A DNA stretch of 64,000 nt from Anaerocolumna sp. MB42-C2 (GTDB taxonomy: Bacteria; Bacillota; Clostridia; Lachnospirales; Lachnospiraceae), in NCBI RefSeq assembly GCF_030913705.1, contig NZ_CP133190.1, forward strand, positions 5,047,501-5,111,500, in the 5' to 3' direction. The position numbers and the translations under genes are program-made. Positions 26,827-33,690 of this stretch are shown here, piece after piece; the first letter of the stretch is position 1; each line of letters begins with the position of its first letter. The notes beneath the pieces are model-generated. The model searched no databases. It saw nothing but the letters and a program-made list of their open reading frames with translations, and was not told where the DNA came from.

Positions 26827-26887
26827 GTCCTCCCCCTTTCATTATACAGGGAGAACTATGGGTACAGCAAATAGACTACTCCCTGTA
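26827..26887 (-). promoter_or_regulatory. Mutually exclusive hairpins controlling the MgtE-like gene
   Basis: On the minus strand TACAGGGAG (26887-26879) pairs perfectly with CTCCCTGTA (26853-26845). The same CTCCC, as GTTCTCCC (26856-26849), can instead pair with GGGAGGAC (26834-26827), which contains the Shine-Dalgarno of the MgtE-like gene (one G-U). The two structures share bases and cannot form together. A ribosome in the leader ORF would choose between them, a classic translational attenuation layout. Confidence 0.6.
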
Positions 26888-26952
26888 GTATTATTTTTAC
26901 AATTTGTTATTAAAAAATTCATATAGCACAAATTCGCGGGACCTGCGTCCAT
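26842..26952 (-). CDS. 36-codon leader peptide upstream of the MgtE-like / NRAMP operon
   Basis: A minus-strand ATG with a strong AAAGGAGG site 9 bases upstream opens a 36-codon frame beginning MDAGPANLCYMNFLIT and ending LFAVPIVLPV, then TAA immediately followed by TGA. The stop lies 16 bases from the start of the MgtE-like gene. The frame spans one arm of each of two alternative hairpins, one covering the next Shine-Dalgarno. It is too short for usual gene finders. Leader-peptide attenuation is inferred from the layout; no M-box Mg2+ riboswitch was found here. Confidence 0.65.
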   Translation of the reverse strand: MDAGPANLCYMNFLITNCKNNTTGSSLFAVPIVLPV

Positions 26953-27206
26953 TTACAGTAACCTCCTTTATAAACAGATTTGAAATTCAATAATGCAAAC
27001 AGATTATACTCCCTTAATCTTATTAAATCAATCTATTTTATGAACATTATATTTAAATTGTTCCTTATATAATGGGAATGATAATGATCAGGGTGTAACA
27101 GCTTTTATAAAGCATGGGCCATTTCAAATCAAAAGGACTGTATAGTATTAACCATTTTGATGCAATTTGATGAATTTGATAAGGATAGAGTAAATTATAT
27201 TTGTTA
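26953..27206. other. Intergenic region between divergent leader ORF and fluoride riboswitch
   Basis: AT-rich spacer holding the divergent promoters. On the minus strand I see no recognised riboswitch consensus; in particular the M-box signature is absent. The plus-strand promoter of the riboswitch transcript begins at 27207. No credible coding frame was found. Confidence 0.5.
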
Positions 27207-27235
27207 TTGATTTTGATTCTACTATTTGGTATAAT
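27207..27235 (+). promoter_or_regulatory. Sigma-A promoter for the fluoride riboswitch transcript
   Basis: TTGATT (27207-27212), a 17-base spacer and TATAAT (27230-27235) form a good housekeeping promoter. Transcription would start about 7 bases later, right at the first bases of the fluoride aptamer. Confidence 0.8.
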
Positions 27236-27238
27236 CAC

Positions 27239-27330
27239 GGAAGGGAATGAGGTTCTCCCTTGGTTTATACCTAAACTGCTTTTAAAGCTAATGACTTCTG
27301 TTTAAATACAGAGTTATTAGCTTTTATTTT
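27239..27330 (+). ncRNA. Fluoride riboswitch (crcB motif) with terminator
   Basis: The sequence shows the conserved elements in order: GGGAATGAGGTTCTCCC (P1/P2 region), AAACTGC, then GCTAATGACTTCTG (3' conserved strand). The order matches known fluoride aptamers. The 3' strand GCTAATGACTTCTG (27287-27300) can also pair with CAGAGTTATTAGC (27309-27321) followed by TTTTATTTT, an intrinsic terminator. Fluoride binding stabilises the aptamer and is expected to prevent termination, turning on the downstream CLC-F gene. Confidence 0.9.
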
Positions 27331-27351
27331 ATATATGAAAGGAAAATTAAA

Positions 27352-28572
27352 ATGTTAGCTCTGAAAAAAACATTAAATAATTATAAGGATGTTGTATTGC
27401 TGGGATTTATAGCTATTCTAATAGGGATTTTAGTTGGTGCCATTGACACTCTTTTTGGTAAGGTTTTGTTAGAAATAACCAATATAAGGAGTAATCATGT
27501 TTTTCAATTAATACCATTCCTCCCCTTGGCAGGTATCCTAATAATATTCACTTATTCCAAAATTGGTAAGAATAGCATAAAAGGAATGTCGCTTATTTTT
27601 TCAGTAGGTTTTGAAGAAGAAGACACCATACCAAAGAGATTAGTACCATTGGTTATGGTAAGTACGTGGCTGACACATCTGTTTGGAGGTAGTGCTGGGC
27701 GTGAAGGGGTAGCAGTTCAAATAGGTGGAACTGTTGCACATTCCATAGGAAGAAGACTAAGCATTAGAAATAGTTCCAAAATTCTTCTTATAACTGGTAT
27801 GTCTGCAGGGTTTGCAGGATTGTTTCAAACACCTATAGCAGCTATTTTCTTCGCTATGGAAGTCCTTACGGCTGGTTCGATTGAATATTGCGCTCTATTT
27901 CCCTGCATAGTAGCGTCTTTTGTAGCAAGTTATACATCACATGCTTTAGGGCTTGAAAAATTCAGTGTAAATTTGAACTGCTCATTAGATCTTAATGCTT
28001 ATCTAGTTGTAAAAGTAGTTTTGCTGGGTATTCTTTTTGGGATTATTGGAGGTCTTTTCGCTCATATTTTGAATTTGTCTAAAAAATTCTTTAGTAAACG
28101 TATTAATAATCCAATTTTACGAATTTTTATTTTAGGTTGTATATTAAGCGTTTTGCTTCTGCTTTTACATAAAGGCAGATATGCCGGTTTAGGTACAAAC
28201 TTGATAGGCGCGTCCTTTTTTAATGATAAAATATATGGGTATGATTGGTTGCTTAAATTTTTACTTACTATTTTAACACTGAGTGCTGGTTTTCAGGGTG
28301 GTGAAGTGACTCCACTATTTTCCATAGGATCATGTTTAGGCGCTATTGTATCATCAATTTTGGGATTGCCAATCGAATTTGCAGCTGCTCTTGGTTATGT
28401 TGCTGTATTTGGCAGTGCTACGAATACAATTCTTGCTCCTATCTTTATAGGGGTTGAAGTTTTTGGATATGATTATCTTCCGTATTTTTTTGTAGTTTCA
28501 GCAATCGCTTATGTTTTCAATGGGAATAAGTCAATTTATTCTGCACAGAAGATATTAGATGATTTGAATTAG
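27352..28572 (+). CDS. CLC-F type fluoride/proton antiporter
   Basis: The 406-residue CLC-superfamily membrane protein has the second-signature motif GGSAGREGVAVQIGGTVAHSIGRR (about residues 110-132; canonical GREGP of chloride CLCs is GREGV here) and the late GGEVTPLFSIGSCLGA motif. It is shorter than chloride channels and lacks C-terminal CBS domains, as in fluoride-specific CLC-F proteins. The upstream fluoride riboswitch gives strong independent support. The gene starts 21 bases after the terminator with GAAAGGAAAA. It exports toxic F- in exchange for H+. Confidence 0.92.
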   Translation: MLALKKTLNNYKDVVLLGFIAILIGILVGAIDTLFGKVLLEITNIRSNHVFQLIPFLPLAGILIIFTYSKIGKNSIKGMSLIFSVGFEEEDTIPKRLVPLVMVSTWLTHLFGGSAGREGVAVQIGGTVAHSIGRRLSIRNSSKILLITGMSAGFAGLFQTPIAAIFFAMEVLTAGSIEYCALFPCIVASFVASYTSHALGLEKFSVNLNCSLDLNAYLVVKVVLLGILFGIIGGLFAHILNLSKKFFSKRINNPILRIFILGCILSVLLLLLHKGRYAGLGTNLIGASFFNDKIYGYDWLLKFLLTILTLSAGFQGGEVTPLFSIGSCLGAIVSSILGLPIEFAAALGYVAVFGSATNTILAPIFIGVEVFGYDYLPYFFVVSAIAYVFNGNKSIYSAQKILDDLN

Positions 28573-28612
28573 TTGATTTTAGTATAAAATAAATCAAAAG
28601 GTGGAGCATGAT

Positions 28613-28969
28613 ATGTTTAGAACAATGAAATGTATTAAAAACACAGATACGATAATACTTAGCAAACAGCTAAGTTTTAAACCATATAGCTGTTTACTGC
28701 CGATTCAGCATGGGGAATGTATATATACAATTACTGTTCTTGAAGGAAAAATGCGTATAAATCATTCAGCTTATAACCCGGACGGGGGAACATGGTCTTG
28801 TCCTCCTAGTAATAGACAACGCCAATTCTATGACTTAGTATCTGGAGAAACTAAGGAAATTAAATTAACTATAGACAAGAACTATAATGAATTGGATAAT
28901 GTTGAGGTTGTAAACTGTTCGTTAACTAAACCCTTGCACTTTTTGTATTCTGCTCATTTTGTGTTTTAA
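28613..28969 (+). CDS. Hypothetical protein, possible cupin-like beta protein
   Basis: The 118-residue protein starts at the ATG at 28613, 9 bases after AAAGGTGGAG; an in-frame GTG four codons upstream overlaps the site. It is beta-rich with short hydrophobic strands (CIYTITVLEGKMRINHSAYN, KEIKLTIDKNYN). I do not recognise a family with confidence. It follows the fluoride exporter gene by 41 bases in the same direction, so it may share fluoride control. Confidence 0.55.
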   Translation: MFRTMKCIKNTDTIILSKQLSFKPYSCLLPIQHGECIYTITVLEGKMRINHSAYNPDGGTWSCPPSNRQRQFYDLVSGETKEIKLTIDKNYNELDNVEVVNCSLTKPLHFLYSAHFVF

Positions 28970-29154
28970 GATATAACTTTTTAAAAATGTATGTTATAAA
29001 AGTTTTTATAAGTAACTCAGAAGATAACAAAGGCTTTTGATGAAACTGCAGAAGCCCAAGAAATAATCAGATGGACAGCTTGAAAAAAACATGTACAATA
29101 GAGGATAGAAAAAACGTAGATGTCATTATAATAAATTAGAGAGGTGTAATATAG

Positions 29155-30102
29155 ATGTGGATTTTGTTTGCATTTGGCTCAGCTTTTTTTGCGGGATTTA
29201 CTGCTGTATTAGCGAAATGCGGTATAAAAAATATGGATTCCAATGTTGCGACTGCACTAAGGACCGTAGTAGTTTTGCTTTTTTCATGGATGATGGTATT
29301 TCTATCGGGAACAGTAGGTATGATAGTAGTGATTAGCGAAAAGACATGGCTGTTTCTGATATTATCAGGACTTGCTACAGGTGCGTCCTGGCTGTGCTAT
29401 TTTAAAGCACTTCAAATAGGAGATGTAAATAAGGTAACTCCAATTGATAAGTCCAGTACGGTTCTCACGATGTTGCTGGCTTTTGTTTTTTTGGGAGAAA
29501 GGATTTCATTAGTAAAAATTGTAGCTATGGTATTAATCGGGACAGGTACTTATCTAATGATTCAAAAGAGAGAAGCTTCCATATCGGTTAAGACAAAAGT
29601 AAGGCGAACGATGGAAGCGGATTTCACAGAAGAATATAGTAATCCAGAGAAAGAGCAGAAGACTGCATTTGCTCTATGGAAACGGCATTCATGGATTTTT
29701 TATGCATTTGCCTCCACTATATTTGCCAGTCTGACCTCTATTCTTGGAAAGATTGGAATTGAAGGCATAGATTCCAACCTTGGAACTGCAATTCGTACAG
29801 TAGTAGTTCTGATTATGGCATGGATTGTTGTATTTGTTACTGGAAAGCAGCATACGGTAAAAGATACAAATACAAAGAACTGGTTGTTTCTTATATTATC
29901 TGGAGTGGCAACGGGTGGTTCTTGGTTATGCTACTATCGTGCCTTACAGACAGGACCAGCCAGTGTAGTTGTACCAATAGATAAATTAAGTATCTTGGTC
30001 ACAATTGCTTTTTCTTTTGTAGTATTGAAAGAAAAACTGAATGTAAAATCGACAGTAGGGCTAGTAAGTATTGTTGCAGGAACTTTAATTTTGTTGGTAT
30101 AG
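29155..30102 (+). CDS. EamA / DMT-superfamily exporter
   Basis: The 315-residue protein has ten predicted membrane segments in two EamA repeats (about 1-140 and 180-315). The repeats are near copies: IKNMDSNVATALRTVVVLLFSWMM and IEGIDSNLGTAIRTVVVLIMAWIV, each followed by WLFLILSGxATGxSWLCYxxAL. A charged cytoplasmic linker of about 40 residues joins them, longer than usual. Substrate unknown. AGAGAGGTG precedes the ATG. Internal similarity shows the intragenic duplication characteristic of the family. Confidence 0.9.
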   Translation: MWILFAFGSAFFAGFTAVLAKCGIKNMDSNVATALRTVVVLLFSWMMVFLSGTVGMIVVISEKTWLFLILSGLATGASWLCYFKALQIGDVNKVTPIDKSSTVLTMLLAFVFLGERISLVKIVAMVLIGTGTYLMIQKREASISVKTKVRRTMEADFTEEYSNPEKEQKTAFALWKRHSWIFYAFASTIFASLTSILGKIGIEGIDSNLGTAIRTVVVLIMAWIVVFVTGKQHTVKDTNTKNWLFLILSGVATGGSWLCYYRALQTGPASVVVPIDKLSILVTIAFSFVVLKEKLNVKSTVGLVSIVAGTLILLV

Positions 30103-30219
30103 ACTAATTACATAAATCAGTACAAAGCGTGTTATAACAGATTAAACGTATATATAGAAAAAGTTATTTCGAGGTGTATAAATGGTTTAAAATTTTATGG
30201 ATTTGCTGCATGCAAAATT

Positions 30220-30243
30220 ATCGATATGTTTCCACATACGGAT
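30220..30243 (+). pseudogene. Fragment of RNA m5U methyltransferase C-terminus (copy 0)
   Basis: ATC GAT ATG TTT CCA CAT ACG GAT encodes IDMFPHTD, the hallmark near the C-terminus of RlmCD/TrmA family methyltransferases. It is only eight codons long and directly precedes a second, longer copy. Confidence 0.45.
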
Positions 30244-30268
30244 ATTATAAAAAATCATCAAAAAACAG

Positions 30269-30367
30269 GTGGATATGTTCCCTCGAACGGACGGTTCCAA
30301 TGACATCAATCCTATCCACTCAAGCCATGTTGAAACGGTAGCATTGATGTCACGAGTGACGAAATAG
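30269..30367 (+). pseudogene. RlmCD/TrmA C-terminal remnant (copy 1)
   Basis: An open frame with no start encodes VDMFPRTDGSND, then HSSHVETVALMSRVTK and a TAG. DMFPxT followed by HVETVxLMSR is the conserved C-terminal end of m5U RNA methyltransferases (RlmCD, RlmD, TrmA). No catalytic part is present. The DNA starting VDMFPR recurs at 31813. Confidence 0.6.
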
Positions 30368-30875
30368 AGAGGGCAGAAAAGGCTTGAAGCAAAAGGTTCC
30401 CAGGGATTAGGATTTCTACTGTGGAATGTAAGTGGAGGTATCGATTCCAGGATACTCTTATTTTTAATGTTTGGGAGAACATATCCACAGCATAAAAATA
30501 GATAGGGTTGAGTTGACAGATTAGATAACGGTTTATTTTTGATAGGGTTGAGGAGACATGATTGATGACTTAATTTTGTGAATCATAGACTTATGTTGAT
30601 ACTAAAATGCTTGTGGAAATCTTATGTAATTAAGTGTAAACTTAATAAAGATTGGTAAATTAAATTCGTCAAATGCTTAATGCGGATTATTTTAATATGA
30701 AGAATGAAAAAGCAGAATTAATCATTGGTCAAACATCTTGGTCTTCTTATTTTTTACTATGAAAAAGAATAATATTGATTTCTTCTTGAAACAAGCATTA
30801 TGCCTAAAATGATCACCATATGCAAAGAAATAAATTTTGATATGAGATATCATATTTGTGAAGGAGGATATTGCA

Positions 30876-31772
30876 TTGAATGCTTTTGAAAGAATGAACA
30901 TGGTTATAGATTATATTGAAGAAAATATTACTGAAGAGATTAATTATAAGCAAGCTGCTGCTATAGCCTGTTGCCCACAAAATCAATTTCAACGATTTTT
31001 TTCATATATCACTGAGATTACATTAACTGAATATATCAGGCGCCGGCGATTGACTTTAAGCGCCTTTGAATTGCAAAAAGGTAAATTAAGAGTAATAGAT
31101 GTGGCTTTAAAATATGGCTATGACTCACATGCTTCATTTACTCGTGCATTTAGAGATTTTCATGGTATTTCACCAACAAAAGCCCGAAACAAAAGCACAG
31201 TATTTAATATATATCCAAAATTAACCTTCCAAATTCAGAATATGAATAAAGAACGGAGTGATAGCAAGATGGCTGTATTAGGTAAAATTGAATTTATTGA
31301 ACTTCCTGCAGTAAGAATGATAGGTAAAAAGGTAGTAAATGGTGGAGGTAATAATCCGGTTCCTGAATTATGGGAAAAGTGTTTTAGAGAAAATACATTT
31401 GATGTGTTGGAATGCAGTTCACCAGTAATAGAATATTATATCGGTTGGATGGGAGAATATAATAACGAAACAGGAACATTTACTTATTTAGCGGGTATGC
31501 TAATGCCAGCTGGAATGAAAGTTCCCGATGGTTTTGATTATCGGGATTTGCAGTCCTGTATCGTAGGAAATGGGTTTATCAATGGTGATTTTGCTAATGG
31601 TGATGTTTTCAGCCACTCACATGATTTAATGGTAGGTGGAATATTAGAAAATGGATATGAGCCAGATTATTCATATGGTTGGAGTGCAGAAGTATATGCT
31701 AAGGATTTATCTTTTGATGCAGAAGAGGGAACTATTAATTATTTTTGTCCATGTAAAAAATTACACGTATAA
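30876..31772 (+). CDS. AraC-family regulator with GyrI-like effector domain
   Basis: The 298-residue protein has an N-terminal pair of AraC helix-turn-helix units (about 1-105; YKQAAAIACCPQNQFQRFFSY, then VIDVALKYGYDSHASFTRAFRDFHGISPTKAR) and a C-terminal GyrI-like/effector-binding domain (about 130-295; IEFIELPAVRMIGKKVVNGGGNN, YYIGWMGEY). This is the layout of Rob/TipA-like drug or metabolite-responsive activators. A TTG at 30876 lies 9 bases after AAGGAGG; the earlier GTG overlaps the site. The neighbouring EamA exporter is a possible target. Confidence 0.85.
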   Translation: MNAFERMNMVIDYIEENITEEINYKQAAAIACCPQNQFQRFFSYITEITLTEYIRRRRLTLSAFELQKGKLRVIDVALKYGYDSHASFTRAFRDFHGISPTKARNKSTVFNIYPKLTFQIQNMNKERSDSKMAVLGKIEFIELPAVRMIGKKVVNGGGNNPVPELWEKCFRENTFDVLECSSPVIEYYIGWMGEYNNETGTFTYLAGMLMPAGMKVPDGFDYRDLQSCIVGNGFINGDFANGDVFSHSHDLMVGGILENGYEPDYSYGWSAEVYAKDLSFDAEEGTINYFCPCKKLHV

Positions 31773-31812
31773 GGTGTAAAGGGGTGGAATGCCACTATCA
31801 TACAAAAAATCA

Positions 31813-31885
31813 GTTGATATGTTCCCTCGAACGGAGAGTTATCAATCCTATCCTCTCGAGCCATACCATATGAGAAAATATATCA
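31813..31885 (+). pseudogene. RlmCD/TrmA C-terminal remnant (copy 2)
   Basis: GTT GAT ATG TTC CCT CGA ACG repeats the VDMFPRT start of copy 1, then diverges with frameshifts although ATCAATCCTATCC and an AGCCAT-like end remain alignable at DNA level. It is non-coding now. Confidence 0.5.
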
Positions 31886-31981
31886 ATGGGATGCCACCAA
31901 TACAACAATATTAGGTAAGCGTAAAGGGGGGTAAAGGGGGTAAAATCATACCAAAACTTTACGCCACTCTGAATTTCCCTC

Positions 31982-32257
31982 TTACATGGCGCAATTATTG
32001 GTGTTTCAGTGAATAAGCAGGTGAGTGTTACTCCAATTGCACTGCCGCTAACATTAACTTTATTTTTCATTCCTGTTTTAGCTCAATCGAATAAAACGAT
32101 TGCTATCTTTTCAAAATATTTGTTTACAGATGCAATTATGAGAATGCTTATTGCTAATAATTTTTATTACGATAGTGGAATCATAATAATACTTAATATT
32201 TTGGTATTTTCAATATTTTTTGTTGTTTGCTATAAAAATAAAAAGTTAATCCAATGA
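31982..32257 (+). pseudogene. ABC-2-type permease C-terminal remnant (probable)
   Basis: The open frame from TTA at 31982 runs LHGAIIGVSVNKQVSVTPIALPLTLTLFFIPVLAQSNKTIAIFSKYL and ends with a hydrophobic segment (IIIILNILVFSIFFVVCYK) and a lysine-rich tail. A GxIIGxxVxNQxSVTPxxxPL motif and closing transmembrane helix resemble the last third of ABC-2 permeases. There is no N-terminal part and no ribosome binding site before it. Confidence 0.4.
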
Positions 32258-32550
32258 ACTCTAAATATGAAATGCATAATCCTTAAAAAACACATCAATG
32301 CGTGTAATGGTGAAATTGGATTGATAACCAATTTTTAGAATGGAGATGTATGGGCAATCAGTTCATTAAAGGAATTGCTAGTTAATAGAAGAGATTTATG
32401 CATATATGCGGAAGAAAAAGCTAAGCTGTATACTGGAATTACTAAGGCAGCTATTTTATGGTGTGCAAATATGGAAAATAAAGCCTGCCAAGGGGAAAGT
32501 TTTTTAAAATGCTGGTTTCCGCCAAGGACCCACTAGGTTAAAGCGGCATC

Positions 32551-32601
32551 ATTATTGACCGTTCAAGGCATGTTGAGGCGATAATTCTGATGACGAAATG
32601 A
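32551..32601 (+). pseudogene. RlmCD/TrmA C-terminal remnant (copy 3)
   Basis: The frame reads IIDRSRHVEAIILMTK then TGA, matching the final HVExVxLMT/SK motif of the family. It lacks the DMFP part found in copies 0-2 and directly abuts the DUF5605 fragment. Confidence 0.5.
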
Positions 32602-32867
32602 TTGTTTGTTATCATGTGCGGCACATTTTCAAGAACTTGCGGCATGGCGAGACTTATGTTCATCCGGAAGATAAACTATGGTGGTCTCGTGGTGGGGAAC
32701 TTTATGGAACTAGTCCTACAAGAATTGCTTTTCTCAGGACCGTATTGGAGGAAGCACCAGGTTTCCTTAATCGAGTATTTTTTAACCCCCACGATCCTGT
32801 TCCTTATTGGGATGTAGCTGTTGGAGCAGTAGGCGAAGACTATTATTTATTCTATTTTGGATGAAAG
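32602..32867 (+). pseudogene. Glycoside hydrolase 3' fragment with DUF5605 domain
   Basis: About 88 residues remain: a start region without convincing N-terminus, then HGETYVHPEDKLWWSRGGELYGTSPTRIAFLRTVLEEAPGFL and WDVAVGAVGEDYYLFYFG before TGA. The pattern TYxHPxDxLWWxxGGxLxGxSPxRIAFLRxxLEE and YYLxYFG matches the C-terminal DUF5605 domain of DUF4038/DUF5060-type glycoside hydrolases. The catalytic barrel is missing. Confidence 0.65.
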
Positions 32868-32894
32868 AAATAACTAAAAAAAGTTATGGATTTC

Positions 32895-33287
32895 CATAGG
32901 TCAATTAATTGCAGCAATAGCATTTGATCGGATTTTACTAGTAAATCATTTGGTCGCTTCTGATTTTGGTGGTCTTAAGACAGTAATTCATTTGTAACAT
33001 ATTTTCTGGTTCTAAATTCTGTAATTATTTTTTCATCTATTCTATATGGTGAACTTACTTTGATTATCTATTCCTTTATTAGTAACGATATTCAAAATAG
33101 TATTACTGACTATATTATGATTGGCGGTAAAAAATATTTTAACGTAAGCATTATGTCAGATGCCTATATGGATATAACAGAATATATTAGAAATGAATTA
33201 AAGCGTAGTGCCACTTTTGCGCAAGAAATGGATACAACCAATGTAAAAAAGAAAATGTTGCTTCAGACCTTAGTAAGTAAACATTAG
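32895..33287 (+). pseudogene. YitT-family membrane protein remnant
   Basis: An N-terminal piece (about 32900-32996) reads IGQLIAAIAFDRILLVNHLVASDFGGLKTVIHL, resembling the first membrane segment of YitT proteins (xxAIAFNxFLxPNHLxASGFGG). After stops and a deletion, 33060-33287 encodes a closing DUF2179-like part: SITDYIMIGGKKYFNVSIMSDAYMDITEYIRNELKRSAT. The middle of the protein is missing. No functional product is likely. Confidence 0.55.
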
Positions 33288-33309
33288 CATATTTTGCATA
33301 TGCTAAATT

Positions 33310-33344
33310 AGAGTAGAGAATGATAGAAATACATTCTCTACTCT
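33310..33344. repeat. 13-bp inverted repeat
   Basis: AGAGTAGAGAATG and CATTCTCTACTCT form a perfect 13-bp stem with a 9-base loop, just after the YitT remnant. There is no T run, so a bidirectional terminator is uncertain. Confidence 0.6.
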
Positions 33345-33406
33345 GATACATAGTAACATTTTAAGTTAACTAAATAACATTGGATTCCCGTCCTCTTTTT
33401 TTCATT

Positions 33407-33690
33407 CTAAACTGGCACCTTGAATTCTTTCACAAATCGTTTTTTCACATGATCAATGGTAAGTCCATTTGCTCCAAAGTATAATTTAATAAAGTGATTC
33501 ATACCATAAACAATTCCAAGCGATCTAGTTTCTGTTACCCACGCGCCTTGTGTACCTTGAATCGTATCGGGATTGCAGTACAGTACTGATAGTAATAACA
33601 TCTCTAGAATTCACATCTCCGGAGCCGGTACCACCTTTTATGGTTTTACGTGCACCATTTCCGTAAAGTGCAATTTTAACTAAAGTTTCT
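33407..33690 (-). pseudogene. GH3 beta-glucosidase internal fragment and fused unknown tail
   Basis: Directly after the lacZ stop the minus strand reads KETLVKIALYGNGARKTIKGGTGSGDVNSRDVITIS, the glycine-rich start of the GH3 C-terminal domain, then falls out of frame near 33550. The following frame to 33407 (GMNHFIKLYFGANGLTIDHVKKRFVKEFKVPV) is open but I cannot identify it. The fragment lacks the GH3 catalytic domain and any start. It is a fusion of at least two broken genes. Confidence 0.6.

Larger units (their letters stand above)
30103..30875 (+). other. Gene-free stretch with methyltransferase 3'-end remnants
   Basis: No intact gene. Two short remnants of an RlmCD/TrmA-type C-terminus occur at 30220-30243 and 30269-30367, and the rest is AT-rich DNA leading into the AraC gene start. 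An AAGGAGG ribosome binding site at 30861-30867 marks the end. Confidence 0.5.
31773..32600 (+). other. Gene graveyard between AraC gene and DUF5605 fragment
   Basis: No intact gene. It contains methyltransferase remnants (31813-31885 and 32551-32601), an ABC-2-like permease remnant (31982-32257), and an open but start-less frame (about 32351-32535, WAISSLKELLVNRRDLCIY...) that I cannot identify. G-rich direct repeats (GTAAAGGGGGGTAAAGGGGG) occur at about 31921-31942. Confidence 0.5.

Noticed and set aside
26953..27206. M-box Mg2+ riboswitch upstream of the MgtE-like/NRAMP operon
   Set aside because: The conserved M-box elements (such as GGTGAGGCTCCT and CGCTGCTGCCCA) are absent on the minus strand.
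31921..31942. G-rich direct repeat as a G-quadruplex
   Set aside because: Only two long G runs are present, which is not enough for an intramolecular quadruplex.
32351..32535. Start-less frame WAISSLKELLVNRRDLCIY...
   Set aside because: It is open for about 60 codons but has no start and I could not assign a family, so I only mention it in the region entry.
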